A stretch of DNA of 64,000 nt. Origin: Acidobacteriota bacterium. GTDB lineage: Bacteria; Acidobacteriota; Terriglobia; Terriglobales; Acidobacteriaceae. Positions 36,144 through 46,062 of the stretch are shown piece after piece (within the stretch, counting starts at the first letter, position 1; each line of letters starts with the position of its first letter). Under the pieces are notes generated by a model. The model had not been told where the DNA came from. It saw nothing but the letters and a program-made list of their open reading frames with translations, and ran no database searches. The position numbers and the translations under genes are program-made. The stretch spans positions 62,001 through 126,000 of the forward strand of contig JAJYVF010000002.1 in NCBI GenBank assembly GCA_021792135.1. The letters are read 5' to 3'.

Positions 36144-36527
36144 TCAGGCGGTGCGGCCGATCGGTGCGATCAGAAGGGAGCGCACCAGGGCCAGCAACTC
36201 GTCGGGAGGAAACGGCTTGAGCCGGAAAATCACATCCATGCCCTGGTACTCGTCTTCCGCCTCCGGGAGGCCGCTCAATACGAGAACCGGCAGACGCGGA
36301 TAGCCCTTGCGCAGCGCGGCGACAAACTGCGGACCATTCATGCCCGGCATCAGATGATCGGTGATGACAAGCCCCACGGGCCGCGCCTTTTCCGCCGCGT
36401 TCAGCATCTCGATGGCGTGGCGGCCATCGGCTGCAACCACGACGCACTGTCCGGAACGGGTCAGGATGGCCTTGCGGGTGGCCGCCTGTATTGCATTGTC
36501 GTCCACCAGCAGGATGTCGGCACTCAT
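36144..36527 (-). CDS. Single-domain response regulator (CheY-like receiver)
   Basis: 127 residues, receiver domain only. The acidic pair is in LLVDDN, the phospho-acceptor aspartate in VITDHLMPGMNG (about 56), the Ser of VLVLSGLP and the Lys of RLKPF complete the active site. No output domain is present, so it acts through a partner. A TTG directly before the ATG is an alternative start. It lies between ccmF and the receptor gene with no kinase nearby. Confidence 0.85.
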   Translation of the reverse strand: MSADILLVDDNAIQAATRKAILTRSGQCVVVAADGRHAIEMLNAAEKARPVGLVITDHLMPGMNGPQFVAALRKGYPRLPVLVLSGLPEAEDEYQGMDVIFRLKPFPPDELLALVRSLLIAPIGRTA

Positions 36528-36804
36528 CAAATTGGATGATTCCTTTGGCAGATAAAGGGTTGCTTCCGGAGACTGGGACCCTGGTGACCGAAGCCGTCCT
36601 GAGGACGCCTTTCGAGAAGCCTTTTTACGCCCCTGGACCCATTGAAATCAAGCCACGAAGTGGCCATTTGGTGCACACTTTGGTGTTACGGCGTAACCCA
36701 GTCGCCAGGATCGGAACACGCCTCCACACCGCAGCCGGAAGGCCCGGACCGTGGGACCGGCATGCCGTCGCTGACCGGACATGCGGTTCTCACCCCAGGC
36801 CCAA
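36528..36804. other. Intergenic stretch without a gene
   Basis: No open frame with homology or codon bias was recognised between the response regulator start and the end of the TonB receptor gene. It presumably contains the response-regulator promoter; no clear hexamers stand out. Confidence 0.4.
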
Positions 36805-36838
36805 AAGCCACGGGGCGGAATCTGTGACCTCCGCCCCG
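36805..36838 (-). terminator. Probable terminator of the TonB-dependent receptor gene
   Basis: CGGGGCGGA, a ten-base loop, then TCCGCCCCG; on the minus strand it is followed by a short CTTTT stretch. It begins 25 bp after the receptor stop codon. The T-run is short, so efficiency may be modest. Confidence 0.6.
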
Positions 36839-36862
36839 CGGGTTAAGAGCTGAACCTGCCGC

Positions 36863-39800
36863 TCAGAAGTAAATCTTGGCACCCAGCTGAACCGCGCGGC
36901 CGGGCTGTGGATCTCCCGCGCCGCCGTCCGTCGCGGGCTGGATGACCGAGCTGATCTGCCCGAAGACCGGGCCATCGCTGAGGTTTCCATCCGGGGGCCC
37001 GAAGTTGGCGTGGTTGAAGAGGTTGAAGCTCTCCAGCCTCAGCTCCACGTAGCGCGGGCTGTCGGCATGCCCCAGCGGTAAATCCTTGAACATCGAGAGG
37101 TCCGTGTAGTTGAAGCCAGGACCGCGCAGGAAGTTCCGCTTGACATTGCCGAAGGTGCCCAGCGGCTCCGGCGAGAAGGGCGTGGTGTCGAACCAGTAAT
37201 TGCCGGTCCGGCGCGGGCTCTTGATGGCCGGATGGAAATTGCTGGTATTCGGCGTATCCGGCAGCTCGTAGAACGCAAAGATGGAGTTGCCCCAGAGCGA
37301 CCGGTTGGTGCCCGTTTCGCCGATCGAGGCCGGGTTGCCGGACTGCAGGACGGTATAGCCGACAAAGTGCCATCCGCCCAGTGCCTCATTGACGAGGTAG
37401 TTCTGGCGCATGCCTGCGGTCAGCGGAACCACATAGCCATATCCGGCGTAGAAACGCTGCCGCGCGTCATACTCGGAGTTGCCGTAGGTCAGCTGCTGGA
37501 AGCCCGGGACCCAGTTCGTACCGGTGAGATCGTAACTGTTGCCGAAGCCGGAGCTTTCGAAGCTGGAGCCGTTATCCAGAGCATGGCTCCAGGTATAGCC
37601 GATGGTGTAGTAGAGCCCGCGGTTGGTCTGCCTTTGCAGACTGACCTGGAGCGCATTGTAATTGGAGCTGCCATTGGTATAAACATGCCCCACGGAGAGG
37701 AAGTTGCCTGAGGTATCGCGGAAGTCCTGCGGCTGATACAGCGAGAGCAGGCTGGCCAGTTTGAGGCAGCCGGACGTGCTCATCGTCTGGCAGGCAGCCA
37801 CCGCGTTGGCATGTCCGGCGGCCGTCATCCGGTCCGCCTCATACGCCCGGACCAGTCTGCGGCCCAGAGTTCCCACATAGGCGACCTGCAGCACCTGCTC
37901 GCCGGGTAGCTGGCGCTGCACGTTCAGGTTGAAGCTCAGGGCATACGGCACGTTGTAGCTGGGCGAGATGCCGCTCAGGTCATAGGGAACGAACTGCGAG
38001 AAGTTGATGGTCTGACCCGGTGTCGGAAAAGCATAGGGAAACTTGTTGGCCTCCGAGAGTCCCGGACGACTGGCAACATCCTGGTATGGGTCGGCGAAGC
38101 TGGGGCTCCCGGCCAGGGTCGTGCCGCCCGGACCCGTCATCGTCACGTCCGCCGCGCCGGTGCTGCTGGTTCCAAACGGCGGGTCTTCAAGGTTCTGCAG
38201 CTGCGCCTCTTCAGAGTCGCGGTTGAAGTAAACGCCAAATCCGCCGCGGACGGCCATCAGGTGCTGGCCGGCGGGCCCGGTCAGCCAGCCCATCCCCTGC
38301 GAAGGCGACCAGTCAAGGCCCATGCGGGGCGCGAAGTGATCGTACTTGGCAGTGGCTCCACCCTGGTCGTTGCAGCCGGCGTCTCCCGGATAGGTCAGGC
38401 CTGGCTGAGCTGTCGGGAAGACCTTGGACTGCACACCCGGCTGGAAGCAGATCACCGCCTTGCCGCCGTACTGCAGGTTGGCAAATGGGGTCTGGATGTC
38501 GTAGCCAATTCCGTAGTTCAGGGTGACCGAACTGCTCACCCTCCAGTTATCCTGCGCATAGCCATAAATCTCCCATGCGCTGGCGTTGATCATCGCCCCC
38601 GATCCCTGGCTGAAACCCGAAGGGATGCCCAGCAGGAAGTCGAGTAGCGGGTCGCCGGAGGTGAAACTGCCGGAACCGTCGAACGTGAAGTTTCCATTCA
38701 GATTCGAGTAGAAGGGATTGTGGACCACGAACCTCTCGACGTGGGCCCCGAACATCATGTTGTGGTTGCCGGCGATCTTGGTGAAGTTGTCGGAATAGTC
38801 GCCGTTGGTGTCGATGCGGGGTTGCGGTCCGTTGTTGCTGAAGCCGAGGGTGAAGAGGCCCTGAAGAGAAATCAGCGGCACCGATGCAGCCGCCGCATCC
38901 TGCGGGTTAATGGAGAATCCCAGAGAACTGGGCTGCACGATCTGGGCAGGTTCCACCGCCGCATAGTTGAAGCGGTAATACCCGGCGCGCAGCTCGTTCA
39001 GCGTCGTGGCATTAAAGGTGTGCGTCCAGGAAGCGTTGAAGATCTTGATGTGCCGCGCGTTGTTCTGGGCGAATCCGGGCACGGTCGCTCCGGTGAACGG
39101 CAGAGTGTTGAAGTTGGGATTGGACTGGAAGATGCTCGAAGCCCACAGCAGATCGCGGCTGGTGACATGGGCATCGACCCGGATCACACCCTGATCCGCC
39201 TTCGCCGAGTTCAGCGCGTTGAAGTTGTAGTCGGTCACGCCTCCCTGGGCGTAGTTCGGCGAGGGCAGGTACTTCGCGATCAGATGGGCCGCGATGGGAT
39301 TGAAGGTGCTGGTCGGCAGCATCACCGATCCGGTGGGAAAGCACTGGTTCCACGGTGTGCCTTTGGCGCAGGTCCCGGTGGTCGTGGTAATGGCAAACGG
39401 CAGCGGATTGGAGCTGAGGCCTACCTGCGCGTTGGTGCTGCCGCTGGAGGTCTCGTTGGCGATGTTGGTGTCTCCGCTGAGGTTGGCGATACCCGTGGCA
39501 TTCCGCCCCAGCGTGGCATCGGTGGGCACGGGCGTCAGCTGTGTCGTCCCCGTTCGATTGCGGAATCCCTGATAGGCCACGAAGAAAAAGAGCTTATTCT
39601 TCAGGACCGGACCTCCCAGGGTGCCGCCGAACAGGTTCTGGTGGAAGGGAGGACGCGTAGTCGAAAAATAGTTGCCGTTATTCAGAAAGGTGTCGCGGTA
39701 GAACTCGAATCCATCGCCGTGGAACTGGTTCGTGCCGCTTTTCAGCTGTTCGTTCACAAATGCGCCGGAGTTGCGGCTGTACTCCGGATTCTGGGTGCTG

Positions 39801-40534
39801 GTCAGCACGGCAACCTCGGCCAGGGCATCCGGATTGACAATGATTCCCTGCGTCTGGAGCGGGCCGTCGTTGATATCGGCGCCATCCAGCAGGTAGCTGT
39901 TCTCCTGGGTCTGGTTGCCGTTGGCGGAGAAGTTGCCAAACCGGTCGGACGATTCGACCGAGCCCGGCGTCAGCTTCTGCAGCATGGAGGCGTCGCGGCC
40001 CAGGAGGGGCATCTGCTCAATCTGCTGCGAGCCAACCGTGGCCTTCATCTGCGTATCGGAGGTATCCACCTGAACGGCGGTGGCGCTCACCTGCACCGTC
40101 TCGGAAACGGCGCCTGGCTGCAGAGTGGCGTTCACTTCCCGGTTCTCGTTGGACTGCAGCCTGAAGCCGGTGACGGCCTGGGTTTTGAACCCCGGAGCTT
40201 CGATCGTGACCTTGTAGGGGCCGCCAATGGCCAGCTGCGGGAAGACATAGTAGCCCTTGCTGTCGGTCGTCTGCACCGAAGAGATGCCAGTGCTCAAATT
40301 CAAAGTGGTTACCCTGGTATTCGGTACCACCGCGCCACTGGGATCCGACACCGTTCCATGGATCGCGGCGTAGACGTTCTGGGCGCTGGCCCTGGGCGTG
40401 CCACACGCGAACAGAAATACAATCAGCAGACCAGCTAGACCGCAGGCACCACCGAAGTTCACGAGTGACCGCCTCTGCCGCACCGGAAGCTTCGCTCCCG
40501 TCGAGACTGCCCCCCTCAAAAAATATTGACTCAT
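36863..40534 (-). CDS. Oar-like TonB-dependent receptor with carboxypeptidase-regulatory N-terminus
   Basis: 1223 residues. A signal segment (about 30-52) is followed by a carboxypeptidase-regulatory domain (about 55-140: IHGTVSDPSGAVVPN, then YYVFPQL), a plug-like region (about 160-290, with NSYLLDGADINDG) and a very long beta-barrel ending AVQLGAKIYF. Such giant receptors are abundant in Acidobacteria and are thought to import large organic substrates at the outer membrane. The ATG at 40534 has GGAGG five bases before it; the frame opens 20 codons earlier. The substrate is unknown. It ends at a hairpin terminator and is divergent from htpX. Confidence 0.9.
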   Translation of the reverse strand: MSQYFLRGAVSTGAKLPVRQRRSLVNFGGACGLAGLLIVFLFACGTPRASAQNVYAAIHGTVSDPSGAVVPNTRVTTLNLSTGISSVQTTDSKGYYVFPQLAIGGPYKVTIEAPGFKTQAVTGFRLQSNENREVNATLQPGAVSETVQVSATAVQVDTSDTQMKATVGSQQIEQMPLLGRDASMLQKLTPGSVESSDRFGNFSANGNQTQENSYLLDGADINDGPLQTQGIIVNPDALAEVAVLTSTQNPEYSRNSGAFVNEQLKSGTNQFHGDGFEFYRDTFLNNGNYFSTTRPPFHQNLFGGTLGGPVLKNKLFFFVAYQGFRNRTGTTQLTPVPTDATLGRNATGIANLSGDTNIANETSSGSTNAQVGLSSNPLPFAITTTTGTCAKGTPWNQCFPTGSVMLPTSTFNPIAAHLIAKYLPSPNYAQGGVTDYNFNALNSAKADQGVIRVDAHVTSRDLLWASSIFQSNPNFNTLPFTGATVPGFAQNNARHIKIFNASWTHTFNATTLNELRAGYYRFNYAAVEPAQIVQPSSLGFSINPQDAAAASVPLISLQGLFTLGFSNNGPQPRIDTNGDYSDNFTKIAGNHNMMFGAHVERFVVHNPFYSNLNGNFTFDGSGSFTSGDPLLDFLLGIPSGFSQGSGAMINASAWEIYGYAQDNWRVSSSVTLNYGIGYDIQTPFANLQYGGKAVICFQPGVQSKVFPTAQPGLTYPGDAGCNDQGGATAKYDHFAPRMGLDWSPSQGMGWLTGPAGQHLMAVRGGFGVYFNRDSEEAQLQNLEDPPFGTSSTGAADVTMTGPGGTTLAGSPSFADPYQDVASRPGLSEANKFPYAFPTPGQTINFSQFVPYDLSGISPSYNVPYALSFNLNVQRQLPGEQVLQVAYVGTLGRRLVRAYEADRMTAAGHANAVAACQTMSTSGCLKLASLLSLYQPQDFRDTSGNFLSVGHVYTNGSSNYNALQVSLQRQTNRGLYYTIGYTWSHALDNGSSFESSGFGNSYDLTGTNWVPGFQQLTYGNSEYDARQRFYAGYGYVVPLTAGMRQNYLVNEALGGWHFVGYTVLQSGNPASIGETGTNRSLWGNSIFAFYELPDTPNTSNFHPAIKSPRRTGNYWFDTTPFSPEPLGTFGNVKRNFLRGPGFNYTDLSMFKDLPLGHADSPRYVELRLESFNLFNHANFGPPDGNLSDGPVFGQISSVIQPATDGGAGDPQPGRAVQLGAKIYF

Positions 40535-40821
40535 TGCATCCTCCAGGACCATGGCAAATGAAGACAAACAGAACTGCCAGCTTTTGGAGGGCATACTAGC
40601 AATCAGATTTCCATTTCAGAGTGATTAATTTCAGTCATTTAGCGACGGTCCGGTCTTCCAGTGCCGGGATACCTATGAACTTTCATATATTCAGGTGCCC
40701 GCCCTTCCGATTTAAGAATGCTTCCCTTCCCCAGCTTTTGCGCATCCAGGGGGGCGGAACACGCCACGGACATTCCGGGATTTATGAAAAAATAGAACCA
40801 AGCCTCGATAAGGAGGCGTGC

Positions 40822-41688
40822 ATGAACACTTTCAAGACTACTTTTCTGCTGACGGCTCTCACACTGCTGCTGGTGCTGATCGGCAGCCGCTGGGGCGAAC
40901 AGGGCGCCATCGTGGCGTTCGTGATCGCCGCCGGAATGAACTTTTTCAGCTACTTCTATTCGGACAAGCTGGCGCTGGCCATGTACCGCGCCCAGCCCGT
41001 GACCCGGGAAGAACTGCCCCGCGCTTATGAGGTTGTCGAACGGATGACCGGCCGCCTGGGCCTGCCAATGCCGAAGATCTACGTTATCCCCACGGACTCT
41101 CCCAACGCCTTTGCCACCGGGCGTAACCCCCGGCATGCCTCGGTCGCCGTGACCCACGGCATCCTGCAGCTTCTGAACGACGATGAGCTGGAAGGCGTTC
41201 TGGCCCACGAACTCGGCCATGTGAAGAACCGCGATATTCTGACCAGCTCGGTCGCTGCCACCCTGGCCGGCGCCATCACGCTGCTGGCCCGCATGGGCTG
41301 GTGGGCGGAGATGTTCGGCATGGGCGGAGGCGGCCGCGACGACCGCCGGGGGGGCGGCCTGAGCGCGATCCTGATGCTGATCCTTGCGCCCATCGCGGCC
41401 ATGCTGATCCAGCTTGCCGTCTCGCGCTCGCGGGAATACGAGGCCGACGCAACCGGGGCCCACATTACCGGCAATCCCTACGCGCTGGCCAGCGCGCTCG
41501 AGAAGCTCGAAGCCTACTCGAAGCGGCTGCCCATGGCCGCTTCGCCCTCGACGGCGCACCTGTTCATCGTGCAGCCGCTGCTGAGCCGGGGCGATTTCGC
41601 GAATCTCTTCTCGACGCACCCGCCGATTCCCAGGCGAATCGAGCGGCTGATCGGCCGGCCCAGCGTCTACGGCGCTCCGCAGCGGTAA
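40822..41688 (+). CDS. htpX: Membrane zinc metalloprotease HtpX (M48)
   Basis: 288 residues with two N-terminal helices and one or two central ones. The zinc motif is HELGH in GVLAHELGHVKNRD (about 129-142) and the third ligand glutamate is in REYEADATGA. HtpX degrades misfolded inner-membrane proteins. AGGAGG at 40811-40816 decides the ATG at 40822; the open frame starts 200 bp earlier. No heat-shock promoter element was identified. Confidence 0.93.
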   Translation: MNTFKTTFLLTALTLLLVLIGSRWGEQGAIVAFVIAAGMNFFSYFYSDKLALAMYRAQPVTREELPRAYEVVERMTGRLGLPMPKIYVIPTDSPNAFATGRNPRHASVAVTHGILQLLNDDELEGVLAHELGHVKNRDILTSSVAATLAGAITLLARMGWWAEMFGMGGGGRDDRRGGGLSAILMLILAPIAAMLIQLAVSRSREYEADATGAHITGNPYALASALEKLEAYSKRLPMAASPSTAHLFIVQPLLSRGDFANLFSTHPPIPRRIERLIGRPSVYGAPQR

Positions 41689-41772
41689 GCGGCCGCTTTC
41701 AGAGAGCGGAGATCGGGAAGGATTTCCGCTCTCGCAACAGCCTGCCGGGTCGGGCTGCTTCCGTTTCCCTGC

Positions 41773-42756
41773 TTACCGTGCCCAGGCCAGACCATCGTCG
41801 AATCCGCCGGCCCGGATCAGCTTCTCCACCCTCCAGTCAGCCAGATCGATGGCCGCGACCTCGCCGCTGCCCGCGCAGGAGACGTAGGCGACGCGGTCAT
41901 CGGGCCGGATCAGAACCTCCTGAGGGCTGTTCGCCACCGCGACGGTGCGCGCCACACGCATGGCCGCCAGATCGACGACAGCCACCTCCTTTTTGTCGGG
42001 GATGGCGGCGATCAGCCACTTCCCGTCCGGAGTAACGGCGGTTCCGTAGCCGAGGCCCGGCAGCGTCACCCAGTTCCTGATCTTCCGTGTGGCTGTATCG
42101 ATCACGGCCAGCCGCGGCTGGATCTGGTCCGAGGTAAAGACCAGGCGATCGTCCGGCGAGATGGAAATCCGCTGCACCCTGCCCGAAACCGGAATCACTG
42201 CCAGTGTCTTCCTCCCAATCAGATCCAGCACCGACACCGTGCCCGGGCCGACGTTCGCCGTATAGCCGAATCGCCCGTCGTGGGAGATCGCCAGCATGTG
42301 CGACTCTTTCTGGCCGGTGGGGACTTCCCCGAGGATCTTCAGCGTGCGCGGATCGATGATGGTGACGGCATCCTCCAGCTCCGTGGTCACGTAAAGAAGA
42401 TGATGGGTCCGGTCCAGCACCGGGAGATGCGGCCGGACGCCGTGGCCGAAATCCACTTTCCGGATCACCTTCCGCGACGGCACGTCGATCACCAGCATCA
42501 CCTGGCCGTCGATCCCGGGCCGTCCCACACCGGAATTGCCATAAACCGGAGCATAGGCGATGCGCCCATCCTGCGAGGTGGTGATCTCATGGACCCATTG
42601 TCCGGGGACACCCTCCCCGATGGTGGCCACCTGCCGCCCCGCCACGGGGTCGATGACGCTGAGGTCGTGGTCGTGCTGATTGGCGACCAGCAGGGACTGC
42701 GCCCCGGCAGCCGAGGCCGCAGCCAGCAGAAGAGAAAAGGCGAGGGATTTTTTCAT
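41773..42756 (-). CDS. Secreted YVTN-type beta-propeller protein
   Basis: 327 residues. A signal peptide ends near SAAGAQS (about 20). At least six repeats follow in which VIDxAxRKxxxxV and VTPDGKWLI/ISPDDRLVF-type strands recur, as in YVTN/40-residue beta-propellers. These are generally periplasmic or extracellular binding scaffolds. No catalytic residues are evident. It is divergent from the VWFA protein gene. Confidence 0.8.
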   Translation of the reverse strand: MKKSLAFSLLLAAASAAGAQSLLVANQHDHDLSVIDPVAGRQVATIGEGVPGQWVHEITTSQDGRIAYAPVYGNSGVGRPGIDGQVMLVIDVPSRKVIRKVDFGHGVRPHLPVLDRTHHLLYVTTELEDAVTIIDPRTLKILGEVPTGQKESHMLAISHDGRFGYTANVGPGTVSVLDLIGRKTLAVIPVSGRVQRISISPDDRLVFTSDQIQPRLAVIDTATRKIRNWVTLPGLGYGTAVTPDGKWLIAAIPDKKEVAVVDLAAMRVARTVAVANSPQEVLIRPDDRVAYVSCAGSGEVAAIDLADWRVEKLIRAGGFDDGLAWAR

Positions 42757-42909
42757 AGGCGCCCACTATATCCTGGTGAACCGCGGCGCATATCGCGCAG
42801 GCTCGGGAGCTCAAGTTATCGCCTCAGCGCGTTCATTAGCACGAAACAATTCCGCGTCACTCAGCGATTCCCAGGGTCCATGATGATAGACACGTCATCC
42901 GAGGTGGTC

Positions 42910-44529
42910 ATGACCAGGCAAGCGATGTTGTGCGCGGTTCTCTGCGGAGTTCTCCCCGTTCCAATGCTGACAGCCCAGACGCACCCGGCGCATTCGCAGC
43001 CGAAGAGTTCGCAGACTTCGCCGTCTGTCCCCACCATCCGGGTAACTTCGCGGCTCGTCTTCCTCGATGTCACCGTTCTCGACAAGCAGGGGCGCCCGGT
43101 GGTCTCCGGCCTTACGAAGAGCGACTTCCTGATTACCGAGGACAAGCAGCCGCAACGAATCTTCTCTTTCGAGCCTCCGCAGGTACATACGCTCGATCTG
43201 CGCCCCGGCGCGGAGAACCCGGACGGCAAGGCGCCCCGGACGATCCTCGTCCTCGACCTTCTCAATTCCCGTTTCCAGGATTTCGCTTACATCCGCTATG
43301 AGGTAAAACGTTACCTCGACTCACGCCCGCCGGAACTCGGCTCTCCGACAGAGATGATGGTGGTTGGCAACCAGTCTCTGCAGATGGTGCAAAACTGGAC
43401 CCGGGACCGCTCCGAGCTTCTGGACGCTCTCCAGCACATTCCCGCCGTGCTTCCATATAAGGAAATGAGCGGAGCTTTCTGGTACGAACGGGCCGGCCAG
43501 TCGGTAGATGCGCTGCAGCAGATTGCGCTGCAGAATCAGGGCGTGCCCGGCCGCAAGAACATCATCTGGGTGGGTCATGGCATGCCAAATCTGGATGCCC
43601 TCTACACGGAATACCCTGACGAGGATCTGCAGTTCGTGAAAAGGTATCTGCACGCCACCACCAATATGCTGGTCAACGCGCGCATCAGTCTGTTCGTGAT
43701 TTATCCCGGTCTCAATTTCCGGAATGAGATGTCTTTGAGCGGCCAGGACGCCTTTATGGATACCGGCGACGACGACCCATTTCTGTCGGGCCTCAACTTC
43801 GGCATCTTCACCAACGAAACCGGCGGCCGGCTCTTCTACAACCGCAACGACGTGGACGGAGAAATTCGCCAGGCAAAGCAGCTGGGATCCGAGTACTACA
43901 CCCTCACCTATCAACCGCAGGGTGGCGACAATAACGGCCGCTTCCGGCGAATCCGCGTCACCCTGCGCGAGCCTGGCCTGCGGGCGCTGACCAAAACAGG
44001 CTATTTTGCGCGGGAAAGCAAAGCCATCACCATTCCGCACCAGCGCACCATCAATACGCTGAGCGAAGGCGTGTACTCCACGATCCCGCTGAATGAGATC
44101 CATATACTCATCGCAAATCTCGCCCGCCACCCCGACAACGAAACCACTCAGTTCACGGTTTACATCCAGGGCAGGAACCTCGACTGGCTGCGGGGCGCCG
44201 ATGGCCATGAAACCGTGGGGCTGGGCCTGGCAGCAGCGAGCATCGGTCCGGATGGAAAGATACTGGCATCCAGGCTTTTCAATGACACGGTGACCTCGCC
44301 CGTCGAGAATCCAAAACAGCTCGGCCATTACCCGCTCCGCATTCCCATGGTGCTTCGGACACCGCGGAAGACGCAGAGCATTCGCGTGGTGGTAGAGGTC
44401 AAACCCGACAACCGCATGGGCAGCGCAGAGATGGATCGCAAGGCGATCGCAGCGGCTCCGGCGCTGCCGACTCCCGAACCGCAGCTCAGTCCCGCGCGGA
44501 GCACGCCGCCAGCGCCCTCCGCTCCGTGA
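42910..44529 (+). CDS. Secreted VWFA-related acidobacterial-domain protein
   Basis: 539 residues. A signal peptide ends at MLTAQ (about 22). The family start RVTSRLVFLDVTVLDKQGRP is at about 40-60 and KSDFLITEDKQPQRIFSF follows. A von Willebrand A-like domain runs to about 380, with KNIIWVGHGMP in its core. The final 150 residues are beta-rich. These proteins are numerous in Acidobacteria but have no proven function; adhesion or complex assembly is inferred from the fold. The ATG at 42910 has GAGG five bases upstream and starts the signal peptide; other in-frame starts lie upstream. Confidence 0.82.
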   Translation: MTRQAMLCAVLCGVLPVPMLTAQTHPAHSQPKSSQTSPSVPTIRVTSRLVFLDVTVLDKQGRPVVSGLTKSDFLITEDKQPQRIFSFEPPQVHTLDLRPGAENPDGKAPRTILVLDLLNSRFQDFAYIRYEVKRYLDSRPPELGSPTEMMVVGNQSLQMVQNWTRDRSELLDALQHIPAVLPYKEMSGAFWYERAGQSVDALQQIALQNQGVPGRKNIIWVGHGMPNLDALYTEYPDEDLQFVKRYLHATTNMLVNARISLFVIYPGLNFRNEMSLSGQDAFMDTGDDDPFLSGLNFGIFTNETGGRLFYNRNDVDGEIRQAKQLGSEYYTLTYQPQGGDNNGRFRRIRVTLREPGLRALTKTGYFARESKAITIPHQRTINTLSEGVYSTIPLNEIHILIANLARHPDNETTQFTVYIQGRNLDWLRGADGHETVGLGLAAASIGPDGKILASRLFNDTVTSPVENPKQLGHYPLRIPMVLRTPRKTQSIRVVVEVKPDNRMGSAEMDRKAIAAAPALPTPEPQLSPARSTPPAPSAP

Positions 44530-44648
44530 TGCGGGCCGGTAAAGCTGCTCCGGGGCAGCGGGACCATCATTTCCCCCAAAGTGAAACAGCGGCCTGCAAC
44601 GGGCGGCCGCTGGTCCCTCCCCGCCAAACCCGATACCCTGTCCCTGTC

Positions 44649-45125
44649 ATGAAAACCTTTCTGCGCACCTTCCTGTGGCTGGCCCTGGTGGTCTGGCTCG
44701 GCGGACTGCTGTTCTTTCCCATCACGGCGTGGGCGGCCTTCAGCACGCTGACCGACACGCATGCCGCGGGAACGATCGTCGCCAGATGCCTGGGCGTGCT
44801 GCATCATGAGGGCCTGATTGCCGGCCTTGTCATCGTCATCCTGCTGCTGCTCGGCCGCGGTGTGCGGGCCTGGCACACCAGCACCATGACGATCGGCATC
44901 GTGATCACGCTGATCATGATGGGCCTGACCGCGTTCTCCCAGTTCTCCATCATTCCCAGGATGGAAGCCTACCGGATTGCCGCCGGAGGCGCTATTGACG
45001 ATGTGCCGAAGAACGATTCGCGCCACGTTGCCTTCGACCGGCTGCACAACACGTCGGTGAATGTGGAGGAAGCGGTCATGCTCGGTGGAGTGATTCTCGT
45101 GGTGGTCTTCGCGCGAGAGAGCTGA
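44649..45125 (+). CDS. DUF4149-family membrane protein
   Basis: 158 residues, four helices. The start FLRTFLWLALVVWLGGLLFF is typical of DUF4149 proteins, and RLHNTSVNVE before the last helix is conserved in the family. No function is established. It follows the VWFA gene by 119 bp on the same strand. The ATG at 44649 starts the first helix; the open frame extends upstream without support. Confidence 0.72.
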   Translation: MKTFLRTFLWLALVVWLGGLLFFPITAWAAFSTLTDTHAAGTIVARCLGVLHHEGLIAGLVIVILLLLGRGVRAWHTSTMTIGIVITLIMMGLTAFSQFSIIPRMEAYRIAAGGAIDDVPKNDSRHVAFDRLHNTSVNVEEAVMLGGVILVVVFARES

Positions 45126-45163
45126 GGCCTTTCATCGCGCAGCATGGCCGGCTTGCCGGGGCT

Positions 45164-45448
45164 TCAGCGTGCCGCGCGCCGGCGCAGCCTCCGGTTGCGG
45201 AACCACTTGGCCGCTCCCAGGGCGAAGAGCATCAGCCCGAAGGGCAGGCACATCATGGCGGCCATCAGCGAGAGCCATCCGGCATTGGTGTGCGGACCTT
45301 CGCGGCTGATTCCGCCAAAGACGGTTGCGGCGAGAAGCGCGGCGAGGACGCCGGCCCCAAGGATGCCGCCGCCCGAACGCAGCAGCGCGCGCGTTCCGTC
45401 GTCAGCCTCCTCTGTTTTCCCGGTGCGGTTCGCTCTTGCCTCGTCCAT
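45164..45448 (-). CDS. Small two-helix membrane protein of unknown function
   Basis: 94 residues. A charged N-terminus is followed by two hydrophobic helices (about 27-46 and 57-80) and a strongly basic tail (RNRRLRRRAAR), so the tail is predicted cytoplasmic. It lies 43 bp after the DUF420 gene on the same strand and may belong to the oxidase-assembly cluster upstream. No family recognised. Confidence 0.55.
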   Translation of the reverse strand: MDEARANRTGKTEEADDGTRALLRSGGGILGAGVLAALLAATVFGGISREGPHTNAGWLSLMAAMMCLPFGLMLFALGAAKWFRNRRLRRRAAR

Positions 45449-45491
45449 CAGGATTCCTGCCAGAAGGCTCCTTTGCCGATGTGCTCCGGGG

Positions 45492-46046
45492 TTATCGCAG
45501 CGCCGCCACCAGCATCACGCGTACCACGACGCCGGTGACGGAAACATAGAGCCAGAGCGGAAACGTGACGCGGGCAATCCGCCGATGCATCGGGATCCGC
45601 CCCGAGAGCGCGAGATAGAAAGTAATGAGCACCATCGGCAGCGCCACCGTCGCCAGCAGAATATGGCTGATGAGGATCGGGAGATAGGCGCGGTAATAAA
45701 CGACGTTGTGAACGGGATACAGAGTATCTCCATGAAGAGCGTGATTGGCCACATACGAGATCAGGAACAGCGAGCTGAAAACGAAGGCCGCGATCATGCT
45801 GTTGCGGTGCACCTGGATGCGATGGGTTCGGATGAAATAGTAGCCGGTCACCAGGGCAATGGCGCTCAGGCCGTTGAGCAGCGCGTTCAGGTTGGGCAGG
45901 AAGGTGTAGTGCAGCGCCGCCTTGTCCGACGCGGGATGCACGTAAATCAGCCAGAGGAGGAACAGCGTGGCCAGAACGCTGACGCCGATGATCGCCGCGA
46001 CCGGGAGAGATGCGGATTGTCGGGTAGTCCTTGTCGCTGTCGGCAT
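45492..46046 (-). CDS. DUF420-family membrane protein (oxidase-assembly associated)
   Basis: 184 residues, five helices. Conserved histidines occur in YFIRTHRIQVHRNSM, VANHALHGD and ISHILLATVALP, as in DUF420/CtaM-like proteins required for haem-copper oxidase assembly in some bacteria. It lies 17 bp after the ABC-2 permease gene. The cluster ctaB, ABC ATPase, ABC permease, DUF420 is a recurring arrangement near cytochrome oxidase genes. Confidence 0.8.
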   Translation of the reverse strand: MPTATRTTRQSASLPVAAIIGVSVLATLFLLWLIYVHPASDKAALHYTFLPNLNALLNGLSAIALVTGYYFIRTHRIQVHRNSMIAAFVFSSLFLISYVANHALHGDTLYPVHNVVYYRAYLPILISHILLATVALPMVLITFYLALSGRIPMHRRIARVTFPLWLYVSVTGVVVRVMLVAALR

Positions 46047-46062
46047 AAGCTGCTGGCTCGTC

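Noticed and set aside
38720-40438. 572-codon plus-strand open frame
   Set aside because: Antisense to the TonB-dependent receptor and without protein-like motifs.
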